A stretch of DNA of 9,813 nucleotides from Bacillus sp. (in: firmicutes) (GCA_003457145.1 DMSR01000545.1:1-9813); one strand, 5' to 3'. Positions 1-6,056 are shown, counted from the first letter of the stretch. Notes: a model not told the origin generated them from the sequence alone. Program-made: numbers and translations.

Positions 1-686
1 TCAAAATCATCCATTGTGTATTCCGTATTTTGAATAAAAATGTCAGGGTGTTCCACCACTTTGCAAGCAGGCAATCTCATGATTTCCCTCACAAGCTGCC
101 AGTGCCGTTCATTAGCCCTTCTCGTAGATACAATCCCGTCGATAATAAATAGGTTCTCAGAGCTATACTCGTCCTCAATCAATTGATTGCGGATCGTCTG
201 CTTCAATAACGTAGACGAAACAAACAGCCATCTTTTATTTGCACAAACACTTGCTGCAACAACAGATTCCGTCTTGCCGACGCGAGGCATTCCTCGAATT
301 CCAATCAGTTTATGCCCTTCCTGCTTAAACAATTCTGCCATAAAATCAACAAGGAGTCCAAGCTCATCCCTTACAAACCTGAATGTTTTTTTATCGTCCT
401 CATCACGCTGGATATATCTCCCATGCATGACGGCAAGTCGGTCACGAAGTTTTGGCTCACGAATCTTAATAATCTTTATTGTATCCATTGTACTTAGAAT
501 TGACTCTAATCGTTCTATCTGGTCATAGTCTTTAGCAAGGATCAACAGGCCTCGCCTTCCTTCATCGACCCCATTAATCGTGACAATGTTTATAGACAGC
601 ATCCCAAGCAAAGAAGAAATATCACCAAGCAGTCCTGGACGGTTAATTTTAATCTCATATTCCAAGTACCATTCTTTTTTCTCCAT
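1..686 (-). CDS. ymfK: YmfK-like protein (DUF3388): ACT domain plus P-loop domain, C-terminus outside window
   Basis: The reading frame runs off the left edge, leaving 228 codons; from memory the family is about 260 residues, so only a short C-terminal piece is missing. Residues about 5-76 look like an ACT domain, with the hallmark RPGLL turn at 16-20 and SINIV at 31-35. Residues 132-139 (GMPRVGKT) fit a Walker A loop, and LFIID at 179-183 fits a Walker B strand, so a nucleotide-binding domain follows the ACT domain. Two ATGs are adjacent (689 and 686); the second is preferred because AGGAGG ends 6 bases upstream of it, against 3 for the first. The biochemical function is unknown to me; ACT domains usually bind amino acids or similar small ligands, so a ligand-controlled NTPase is an inference. 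A terminator upstream (873-904) suggests that it has its own promoter. Identity rests on order after ymfJ and on the domain pattern. Confidence 0.5.
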   Translation of the reverse strand, partial: MEKKEWYLEYEIKINRPGLLGDISSLLGMLSINIVTINGVDEGRRGLLILAKDYDQIERLESILSTMDTIKIIKIREPKLRDRLAVMHGRYIQRDEDDKKTFRFVRDELGLLVDFMAELFKQEGHKLIGIRGMPRVGKTESVVAASVCANKRWLFVSSTLLKQTIRNQLIEDEYSSENLFIIDGIVSTRRANERHWQLVREIMRLPACKVVEHPDIFIQNTEYTMDDF

Positions 687-692
687 CATTGT

Positions 693-698
693 CCTCCT
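693..698 (-). promoter_or_regulatory. Ribosome binding site of ymfK
   Basis: AGGAGG on the minus strand. Spacing is 3 bases to the ATG at 689 and 6 bases to the ATG at 686, which favours the second of the two tandem start codons. Confidence 0.5.
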
Positions 699-721
699 CT
701 GCCATACGTCTGCGACACATT

Positions 722-749
722 TTGACATAAAACATCTAGCTTCTATAAT
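722..749 (+). promoter_or_regulatory. Perfect-consensus sigma-A promoter facing rightward, against all genes
   Basis: TTGACA at 722-727 and TATAAT at 744-749 are separated by 16 bases; both hexamers match the vegetative consensus exactly. Transcription would start near 756 and run rightward, antisense to ymfJ and ymfI. No gene on the plus strand follows, and the next hairpin (883-904) lacks a U-tract in this direction, so I see no early stop. The site lies in the ymfK-ymfJ gap. It may drive an antisense or small RNA, or be the stronger half of a two-way promoter that also serves ymfK. Confidence 0.55.
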
Positions 750-773
750 ATATGATTTTCCAACAAGATGAAA
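745..773 (-). promoter_or_regulatory. Possible weak ymfK promoter overlapping the plus-strand promoter
   Basis: On the minus strand TATTAT (750-745) lies 17 bases after TTTCAT (773-768). The -10 is acceptable but the -35 is poor. Its -10 shares five bases with the plus-strand TATAAT, as expected for a symmetrical two-way promoter. ymfK needs a start point here because a terminator lies upstream, but the match is weak. Confidence 0.25.
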
Positions 774-872
774 GGAAAAACAAGGGAGAATTTAATAGCG
801 AGAGCACACTCTATCGAATAGTGCCGGCCAGCTGCGAAAATTCGCTTGAACCTTAAATAAGCTGAAAAGTGC

Positions 873-904
873 AAAAAAAAAGAGAGGAGCATCTCGTCTC
901 CTCT
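873..904 (-). terminator. Intrinsic terminator after ymfJ
   Basis: On the minus strand AGAGGAG (904-898) pairs with CTCCTCT (889-883) around an 8-base loop, followed by C and a run of nine T. It begins 17 bases past the ymfJ stop codon. On the plus strand the hairpin is not followed by T residues, so it should act only leftward. It separates ymfJ from ymfK. Confidence 0.8.
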
Positions 905-921
905 GCATTCAGAAAAAATAG

Positions 922-1182
922 TTATTGTTTAGTTCCGTTGTTTTGAACGAGCTTTACCATCATAGTAGCGATTGCATGCTGTTCTTCAGGGCTTGCAACT
1001 GACCAAAGGTCTGTCAGGACTCTTTCTTGTTCATTTTTCGGATCTACGTTCTTAGCGAGGTAATCCCCGATTTGGTATGCTAGGTCGCCTACCACTTGCT
1101 TGCTCATTCCCTGGTCCTCTGCCTGATGAAGTCGATCTCCCAAGAAATCCTTCCATTGATTCCAATTATCCAAAACGGACAT
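922..1182 (-). CDS. ymfJ: YmfJ-like small protein (DUF3243)
   Basis: An 86-residue soluble protein, acidic and probably all-helical, with no signal peptide or membrane segment. The size and the N-terminal pattern of W, L and G residues (DNWNQWKDFLGDRL, residues 5-18) fit the DUF3243 family, whose B. subtilis member YmfJ lies in the same place between ymfI and ymfK. The function is unknown and no catalytic motif is visible. The start is secure: AAGGAGG (1197-1191) sits 8 bases before the ATG. The 102-base gap upstream contains a sigma-G-like promoter, and a terminator follows at once, so it may be made as a separate short message, possibly in the forespore; I recall B. subtilis ymfJ being listed as a sporulation gene but cannot check this. 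Confidence 0.85.
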   Translation of the reverse strand: MSVLDNWNQWKDFLGDRLHQAEDQGMSKQVVGDLAYQIGDYLAKNVDPKNEQERVLTDLWSVASPEEQHAIATMMVKLVQNNGTKQ

Positions 1183-1216
1183 ATTGACAACCTCCTTGTC
1201 TAAAATAGTACAAGGT

Positions 1217-1247
1217 TATTTTGCATACGATTCGCCTATATTATTCA
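1217..1247 (-). promoter_or_regulatory. Possible sigma-G type (forespore) promoter of ymfJ
   Basis: On the minus strand TGAATA (1247-1242) is followed, after exactly 18 bases, by CAAAATA (1223-1217). The published sigma-G pattern is about GHATR, 18 bases, CATNHTA. The -35 fits fully and the -10 misses one position (A for T). Transcription would start near 1210, 13 bases before the ribosome binding site. No good sigma-A match is seen in the same gap. Confidence 0.4.
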
Positions 1248-1284
1248 TCAAGCGATACCTTTTAAAAAATTGACACAAATTCCT

Positions 1285-2007
1285 TTAAGCATACCATCCG
1301 CCGTTTACGGCAAGGACCTGGCCTGTAATATAGGCAGCCTTTTCTGATAAAAGAAACTCAACACTGTCTGCAACCTCGTCTGGTGTCCCAAGTCTCCCGG
1401 CTGGAATCTCTTCTGCAATTGAGTCCAACTCATCATGCGATAGATTATTGAGCATTGGCGTGAATATTGCTCCGGGTGCAACAGCATTGACCCTGACACC
1501 AGAGGGAGCAAGTTCCTTACTTAATGCTTTTGCGAAAGAGATCTGTGCACCTTTAACCATTGAATAAGCAACTTCACAAGCTGCTCCAGTCTGGCCCCAA
1601 ATGGAAGAAATAAGCACAATGCTGCCGCTTTTTTTCTGAATAAGCTTGGGAATCAATTTTTTCGTTAACAAGAGCGGTGATGTTATGTGTACTTGTATCA
1701 AGTCCTCTGCTTCCTTTTCTTGAAGATCCCCGAGTAAGCCATGGACTGCATTTCCTGCATTATGGACAATTGCATCAAGGGAAAAAATATTTTCCGCTAA
1801 CACCAGAAATCCAGTTTTCGATGACAAATCTGCTTTAATCGGAATAAATTCGCCTCCAAACTTTCTAACCTGCTGAAGCAAAGCTTTCATCCCTTCATCG
1901 TTATTATTGTAATGCAGGTAGAGTGAGTAACCCTCTGCAGCAAGCTTTAAAGATATTGCCTGTCCTAAACCGCCGCTTGCTCCTGTAACAAGTGCGAACT
2001 TTTTCAT
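1285..2007 (-). CDS. ymfI: Short-chain dehydrogenase YmfI, probable EF-P 5-aminopentanone reductase
   Basis: A 240-residue classical short-chain dehydrogenase/reductase. The NAD(P)-binding TGASGGLG loop is at 8-15, NNAG-like HNAG at 82-85, and the catalytic Ser135, Tyr148 and Lys152 have FabG spacing; PG at 178-179 and the C-terminal substrate region are present. In B. subtilis YmfI reduces the 5-aminopentanone group on a lysine of elongation factor P to 5-aminopentanol, which helps translation through proline-rich stretches and swarming. That role is transferred here by gene order (after ymfFH, before ymfJ), since sequence motifs alone would fit any FabG-like enzyme. The usual active-site Asn is His at 107. 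An ATG at 2025 also opens the frame, but it has no ribosome binding site; the ATG at 2007 has one. A terminator lies between ymfH and this gene. Confidence 0.82.
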   Translation of the reverse strand: MKKFALVTGASGGLGQAISLKLAAEGYSLYLHYNNNDEGMKALLQQVRKFGGEFIPIKADLSSKTGFLVLAENIFSLDAIVHNAGNAVHGLLGDLQEKEAEDLIQVHITSPLLLTKKLIPKLIQKKSGSIVLISSIWGQTGAACEVAYSMVKGAQISFAKALSKELAPSGVRVNAVAPGAIFTPMLNNLSHDELDSIAEEIPAGRLGTPDEVADSVEFLLSEKAAYITGQVLAVNGGWYA

Positions 2008-2015
2008 ATAATTGG

Positions 2016-2023
2016 TCCTCTCC
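2016..2023 (-). promoter_or_regulatory. Ribosome binding site that sets the ymfI start
   Basis: GGAGAGGA on the minus strand ends 8 bases before the ATG at 2007. It overlaps the in-frame ATG at 2025, which itself has only A+T-rich sequence upstream, so the protein should begin MKKFALVTG. Confidence 0.75.
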
Positions 2024-2032
2024 ATATGTTCT

Positions 2033-2066
2033 AATATAAAACAATGCGCCGGCTTTTACCGGCGCA
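2033..2066 (-). terminator. Intrinsic terminator between ymfH and ymfI
   Basis: On the minus strand TGCGCCGG (2066-2059) pairs perfectly with CCGGCGCA (2052-2045) around a 6-base loop, followed by TTGTTTTATATT. The 8-base stem is very GC-rich for this region. It starts 17 bases after the ymfH stop. The plus-strand side lacks a T-run, so it should act leftward only. It splits ymfFH from ymfI, or acts as a partial terminator that lowers ymfI expression. Confidence 0.72.
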
Positions 2067-2083
2067 AGGATTATTCACTGGAT

Positions 2084-3376
2084 TTATTTACCTTTCGGGA
2101 CAACCTGGCAGACGGTCAGACGCTCTTGTGAAATCAAGCTTTCAGCTGCATTCTTAATATCGTTCAAGGTCAGGCTTTCAAGTACCGGGACGACATCGAA
2201 TAGATTCATTTCATTGAATGCGTACCGGGTAAATTGATTTGCAATATACTCCGGTGAATTGACAGCCCGAAGGAAAGCGCCAATTTTTTTCTTCTTCGTT
2301 CTCGAAAGGCTGTCTTCCGACAGGGCAGAGCCTTCCTTTGCATTCATAAGCATACCCTCAAGCTTTTCTGCAAGCAAATCAGGATTATTCGTATCCCCGC
2401 CGACCATGGCAAAGCCAAACCCCTTTTCCTGCGTATAATCATATGAGAAAGTATCATCTATAAGGCCTTCACCATATAATTCAGTATAGTTTTCCGAGCT
2501 CTTCCCAAATAAGATATCTAGCATGACGTTGATGGAAAGCTCATTCTTAAGCATTTCCTTGCCGGATTGGATTGGATTGGTAGCCTTAATGCCCACAAGG
2601 CATTTTGATGTCTGGACATTCATTTTGAGAACTTTTTTCTTTTCTGCAACGCTAGCTTGCTCTTCATCAAATTTACGTTGAATTTCCGGTTTATTTTTGT
2701 ATTCTTTTCTTCCCTGATTCTCCTTGATCATCCCCATCATTTCGTCAGGATTGACCGGTCCTACTACAAACAGCAGCATATTGCTTGGGTGATAGAACGT
2801 TTCGTAGCATTCATAAAGCATATCCTTTGTTATATGGGATATGGATTCAATCGTACCTGCGATATCAATGCTTACTGGGTGATTCTTATACATATTCTGA
2901 ATCAGTCCAAAGTAAAGTCTCCAATCAGGATTATCGTCATACATCGTAATCTCCTGGCCGATGATTCCCTTTTCTTTTTCGACTGTCTTTTCAGTAAAAT
3001 ACGGTTCTTGAACGAAGTCGATCAACGTTTCCAGGTTCTTTTCCACGTTTGAGGTACTTGAAAATAAATAAGCCGTACGTGTAAAAGATGTGAAAGCATT
3101 AGCGGAAGCCCCCTGCTTGCTAAATTGCTGGAACACATCTCCATCTTCTTTTTCAAATAACTTGTGCTCAAGGAAGTGAGCTATTCCATCTGGAACCTTA
3201 GCAAATTCACTTTTTTCTGGAGGAAGGAAATGGTTATCAATTGAACCATATTTTGTCGTGAATGTAGCGTATGTTTTATTGAAGCCCTTCTTAGGAAGGA
3301 TATAGACATCCAGACCATTTTGCATCTTTTCATAGTACATCTCTTCCTGAAGCTGTTCAAAAATGATCTTTTCCAT
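2084..3376 (-). CDS. ymfH: M16-family metallopeptidase YmfH (zinc-binding partner)
   Basis: A 430-residue protein of the M16B (pitrilysin / processing peptidase) family. The inverted zinc motif HxxEH is complete: His67, Glu70 and His71 in HFLEH, with Glu142 as the likely third ligand 71 residues on, in the usual ExExxxxxxE setting (Glu135, Glu142). The C-terminal half keeps the M16 fold pattern but lacks the Arg/Tyr pair of active M16 enzymes; the matching stretch near residue 302 reads YGEGLIDD. No signal peptide or membrane segment is seen, so a cytoplasmic place is likely. The ATG overlaps the ymfF stop in TAATG and a strong GGAGGGG site lies 8 bases upstream inside ymfF, so the two should be translated in step and equal amounts. 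The natural substrate is unknown to me; an earlier-processed peptide or signal peptide fragment is possible. Confidence 0.88.
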   Translation of the reverse strand: MEKIIFEQLQEEMYYEKMQNGLDVYILPKKGFNKTYATFTTKYGSIDNHFLPPEKSEFAKVPDGIAHFLEHKLFEKEDGDVFQQFSKQGASANAFTSFTRTAYLFSSTSNVEKNLETLIDFVQEPYFTEKTVEKEKGIIGQEITMYDDNPDWRLYFGLIQNMYKNHPVSIDIAGTIESISHITKDMLYECYETFYHPSNMLLFVVGPVNPDEMMGMIKENQGRKEYKNKPEIQRKFDEEQASVAEKKKVLKMNVQTSKCLVGIKATNPIQSGKEMLKNELSINVMLDILFGKSSENYTELYGEGLIDDTFSYDYTQEKGFGFAMVGGDTNNPDLLAEKLEGMLMNAKEGSALSEDSLSRTKKKKIGAFLRAVNSPEYIANQFTRYAFNEMNLFDVVPVLESLTLNDIKNAAESLISQERLTVCQVVPKGK

Positions 3377-4653
3377 TATTTATTCCCCTCCAATCCAGTT
3401 AAGAAGTAGATGGTATCCATTTTCACCTTGTTCGCTACCCTAATGATTTCATCCTTCGTTGTTCTGCTCATTCCTTGCAGCCAATCATCAAGACTGACTG
3501 GTTGTTCCGAGACGACGTTATGGTAAAGCACTTCTACCATCCCTCTTGCAGTATCAAGAGTTTCAAGCATTTGGTTTTCAATGACCGCTTTTGTCTGGGC
3601 AATTTCCTGTTCGGTGAAATCCCCAGCCTGCATTGCCTGCATCTGTTCACGGATTATTTTTACTGCCAGGTCGAAGTTATCGAACTCAATACCTGACATG
3701 ACCATCATCAAACCTTTATGGCTTTCGAGCCTGCTCGCTACATAGTACGCAAGGCTTGCTTTTTCCCTGACATTCAGGAACAGTTTCGAGTGGGAAAAAC
3801 CGCCGAATATTCCATTGAAAACCTGGAGTGCATAATAATCCTCGTCTCCATAGAGGACATTCGTTCTATACCCAATGTTCAATTTCCCCTGCTTAACATC
3901 TTCTTTTTCTTTCACTACTTTTTCTTCTGAATTCCTTGTTTGTCCTGACTCGACTTTTAAAGGTTCACGCCCCTCAAATCGCAGGAGACTTTCGGCAATT
4001 GACTGGACTTCTATTTCCTCTACATCCCCGATAATATACAAATCAAGTTCGTCTTCAGCAAAAGCTTGTTTATAGTAAGAATATAGATTTTGCTCATTAA
4101 TCCCTGGTATGTCATCAATATTCCCATTAACATGGAGTGCATATGGCTCCCCCTTGCACATTTCCTGTACAAGCCTGAAATTGGAGTATCTCATCTTATC
4201 ATCATAAACTGACTGAATCCGTTGCTTTAATGTCCGTTTTTCCTTTTCAACCGTTTCCTTGTCAAAGGTATCATTCTGGGTTAGAGGATTCACCAGAATT
4301 TCAGCAATGAGCTTCATTCCCTTCTTAAGCAATGGCTCCGGATCACTTAAGAATTTTTCATTTGCGATTTCAAGTGAAAAGCTGATAACTTGGTATTCAC
4401 CCTTTTTTGAAACATCAACATAAAGGTTTGCGCCATAAAGCTCATCAAGATAAGAACGGAGCTTCGATGTCGAGGGAAACGCTTGAGAACTGCTTTGCAG
4501 CACGTATGGAAGCAGCGCGCGCTTCGTAACATTCTCGCTTGTCAGCGGTGTTTTCATTTTCCAGACAATCGTATTCGTCTTAAACTTCTCTGTTTTAACT
4601 ATATGGAGCTTATAGCCTTTCATATCCTTGATTGTTTCCGAAATTACAGCCAT
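3376..4653 (-). CDS. ymfF: M16-family protein YmfF (non-zinc partner with Arg/Tyr site)
   Basis: A 425-residue M16B-family protein. The place where HxxEH would lie (about residues 48-56, LPYVLQSSS) has no zinc ligands, and the third-ligand Glu is also absent (KEKRTLKQR at 137-145), so it cannot bind catalytic zinc in the usual way. Its C-terminal half does carry the family's Arg/Tyr signature: Arg297 and Tyr303 or 304 in the stretch LFLNVREKASLAYYV (291-305). Together with YmfH this rebuilds one full active site, as in two-chain bacterial M16B enzymes. The start is well supported by AAAGGAGG 6 bases upstream. A 210-base gap precedes it, holding a possible promoter, a short upstream reading frame and the end of the cyclase transcript. 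In B. subtilis ymfF occupies the same place at the head of this cluster. Confidence 0.87.
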   Translation of the reverse strand: MAVISETIKDMKGYKLHIVKTEKFKTNTIVWKMKTPLTSENVTKRALLPYVLQSSSQAFPSTSKLRSYLDELYGANLYVDVSKKGEYQVISFSLEIANEKFLSDPEPLLKKGMKLIAEILVNPLTQNDTFDKETVEKEKRTLKQRIQSVYDDKMRYSNFRLVQEMCKGEPYALHVNGNIDDIPGINEQNLYSYYKQAFAEDELDLYIIGDVEEIEVQSIAESLLRFEGREPLKVESGQTRNSEEKVVKEKEDVKQGKLNIGYRTNVLYGDEDYYALQVFNGIFGGFSHSKLFLNVREKASLAYYVASRLESHKGLMMVMSGIEFDNFDLAVKIIREQMQAMQAGDFTEQEIAQTKAVIENQMLETLDTARGMVEVLYHNVVSEQPVSLDDWLQGMSRTTKDEIIRVANKVKMDTIYFLTGLEGNK

Positions 4654-4682
4654 TGAAATCCTCCTTTAATTATAAAAACCAT
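4644..4682 (-). CDS. Possible 12-residue leader peptide overlapping the ymfF start
   Basis: ATG at 4682 opens a 12-codon frame, peptide MVFIIKGGFQWL, which ends in TAA at 4644, 10 bases inside ymfF in another frame. GGAAGG (4696-4691) lies 8 bases upstream of the ATG. Ribosomes translating it would pass over the ymfF ribosome binding site and stop just past its start codon, which could affect ymfF translation. Such short frames are common by chance in A+T-rich DNA, so this is tentative. Confidence 0.18.
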   Translation of the reverse strand: MVFIIKGGFQWL

Positions 4683-4789
4683 CAATTATTCCTTCCAATC
4701 CTTTTTACCCTATTCGAACAAACAAAACATTTTCTTTCTTATGTATACAATGTTGTGCCTATCTTTAATATTCCTATAAATGTACTCTA

Positions 4790-4819
4790 ACTATACCTTT
4801 CAGTATTTGTATAATTCAA
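4790..4819 (-). promoter_or_regulatory. Possible sigma-A promoter of ymfF-ymfH
   Basis: On the minus strand TTGAAT (4819-4814) and TATAGT (4795-4790) are separated by 18 bases. Each hexamer has one or two departures from consensus. Transcription would start near 4783, giving a leader of about 130 bases before ymfF. It sits just past the hairpin that follows the cyclase gene, which suits a new transcription unit. Confidence 0.4.
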
Positions 4820-4835
4820 GTAATAGGAAACCCAT

Positions 4836-4861
4836 GTAATAAACGCTCCCTACTGGGAAGC
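4836..4861 (-). terminator. Weak hairpin terminator after the diguanylate cyclase gene
   Basis: On the minus strand GCTTCCC (4861-4855) pairs with GGGAGC (4850-4845) around AGTA, with one bulged base, followed by GTTTATTAC. It begins 2 bases past the stop codon. The stem is short and the T-tract broken, so termination may be partial. Confidence 0.4.
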
Positions 4862-4863
4862 TT

Positions 4864-5952
4864 TTACTGCCTCGCAGCTGCAATTTCCGCATCCGCTGCT
4901 GAATACCTATAGGTATTTCCTGTCTCAAACTTAACCTGATTTTTTCCTGATTCCTTTGCGGTATACAATAACTGATCTGTGTACCCCAGCAGTTGATCTG
5001 GTGACAGACCAGCCTTGGAAGAAGCAATACCAAAGCTCATGGTAACGGATGTGCATTGCTCACTTAATTCTTCTATAGCAAGTCTTCCATATAAATCATC
5101 AAAAAAACTGATTTGATTCCCCTCATCCATGGGTGGCAGCAGAAATGAAAACTCTTCCCCGCCATATCGGAATGCCTGTGCATCATATTTAACAGAAAGC
5201 TCCTGAAAGACATTCCCGATTCTCTTTAAGATCTGGTCTCCAGTAAGATGACCAAACTGATCATTTACTTGTTTAAAATAATCAATATCACCCATTACAA
5301 GCAAAAAATTTTGCCCAGAAGATGTGAGCACCCTTAATTGCTCCTGGAAGTGGCGGTGATTATACAATCCAGTCAAATAATCAGTAAACATAAGTTCCTG
5401 AAAGATTTCCTTCTGCCTGAAGTGCTTCCTTTCTCGGATGACAATCAATGAGCCGAACACTCCAACTATCCAAATGAACAGTATATTAATGATAAATACA
5501 AATGATGTATAAAAATCAAATTGAGCTTGTGTCACATATATAATGGAATATCCAACCGTCAAGGAAAACGAGGATAATACTGCCCCTTTGGTTCTCCAGT
5601 AGATTGTTGCATGCATAACCAGTAAATAGGAGATAGGAAACAGAGGTGACATAACTCCATTAGTAAGGACGAGCAGCCAGATAAGTGCGATATAATCAAA
5701 AATGATTCCCGCTTTTGCCAAGACAGCAAAATGCTGATTCCCTGGGGATAACCTTATAAGAGCAATTTGGGCAGCCGTCATATAAATTAACCCTATAGAC
5801 AGGAGAAGAGAAAAGGATTCCTTAGTGAATTGCAGCCTGTCCGCAAGTGGCGGGTAATAAAAAACTAGAACACCGACGATCAGGAAAATCCAACGTAAAT
5901 AAGAAAAGATTTTTTCTGTTTCTCTGTCGTCCAGATATAAAGACAGCTTCAT
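4864..5952 (-). CDS. Membrane-anchored diguanylate cyclase (GGEEF domain)
   Basis: A 362-residue protein that should make cyclic di-GMP from two GTP at the inner face of the membrane. Residues about 20-172 hold five or six hydrophobic segments (near 20-35, 48-66, 78-97, 103-118, 124-142, 150-172), with only short loops and no recognised sensor domain. The GGDEF domain covers about 187-342: TDYLTGLYN at 190-198, metal-binding Asp222 in DIDYFKQVND, and GGEEF at 264-268, all intact. The inhibitory RxxD motif that would sit just before is VKYD (254-257), so product inhibition at this site is not expected. The layout resembles B. subtilis DgcK (YhcK), but that gene lies elsewhere, so orthology is open. 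An ATG at 6009 extends the frame by 19 residues without a ribosome binding site; the ATG at 5952 has one. It lies alone between the nup and ymf units. Confidence 0.88.
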   Translation of the reverse strand: MKLSLYLDDRETEKIFSYLRWIFLIVGVLVFYYPPLADRLQFTKESFSLLLSIGLIYMTAAQIALIRLSPGNQHFAVLAKAGIIFDYIALIWLLVLTNGVMSPLFPISYLLVMHATIYWRTKGAVLSSFSLTVGYSIIYVTQAQFDFYTSFVFIINILFIWIVGVFGSLIVIRERKHFRQKEIFQELMFTDYLTGLYNHRHFQEQLRVLTSSGQNFLLVMGDIDYFKQVNDQFGHLTGDQILKRIGNVFQELSVKYDAQAFRYGGEEFSFLLPPMDEGNQISFFDDLYGRLAIEELSEQCTSVTMSFGIASSKAGLSPDQLLGYTDQLLYTAKESGKNQVKFETGNTYRYSAADAEIAAARQ

Positions 5953-5960
5953 TTTACATG

Positions 5961-5968
5961 CCTTCTTC
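5961..5968 (-). promoter_or_regulatory. Ribosome binding site that sets the cyclase start
   Basis: GAAGAAGG on the minus strand ends 8 bases before the ATG at 5952. The longer start at 6009 has no purine-rich site in front. The match to the 16S tail is only moderate, so the shorter start is preferred but not certain. Confidence 0.55.
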
Positions 5969-6056
5969 ACTATTGTAATTTTTAACCAGTTCTTCCTTGA
6001 TTTTATCATATAAACCGTTTAGAAGATAAGATTTACCTGCAAATTTTTCTCCGTTT

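Noticed and set aside
187..528. Open frame of 113 codons on the plus strand
   Set aside because: It lies fully antisense to ymfK, is rich in Ser, Arg and Ile as expected of a shadow, and has no ribosome binding site. The same applies to all other plus-strand frames inside the genes of this window.
768..821. 17-codon plus-strand frame just after the consensus promoter
   Set aside because: The ATG is only about 12 bases past the predicted start of transcription and has no ribosome binding site; composition is unremarkable. Not called as a gene.
834..845. Palindrome GCGAAAATTCGC in the ymfK-ymfJ gap
   Set aside because: Only a 4-base stem around AAAT, with no T-run; too short to support a terminator or an operator call.
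1270..1297. Second plus-strand TTGACA, 16 bases before TACCAT
   Set aside because: The -10 is poor and the site runs into the ymfI end; a single good hexamer is expected by chance in this A+T-rich DNA.
2008..2025. Longer ymfI start at ATG 2025
   Set aside because: No ribosome binding site upstream, and the six extra residues contain the site serving ATG 2007.
4743..4750. Palindrome TGTATACA in the gap before ymfF
   Set aside because: Only an 8-base core; no second copy in the gap and no known operator fits well enough.
4800..5033. 77-codon minus-strand frame at the end of the cyclase gene
   Set aside because: It overlaps the conserved C-terminal part of the GGEEF domain in another frame, with no site or recognisable content.
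5953..6009. Longer cyclase start at ATG 6009
   Set aside because: No purine-rich site in front; the 19 extra residues are Lys-rich and precede a better supported start.
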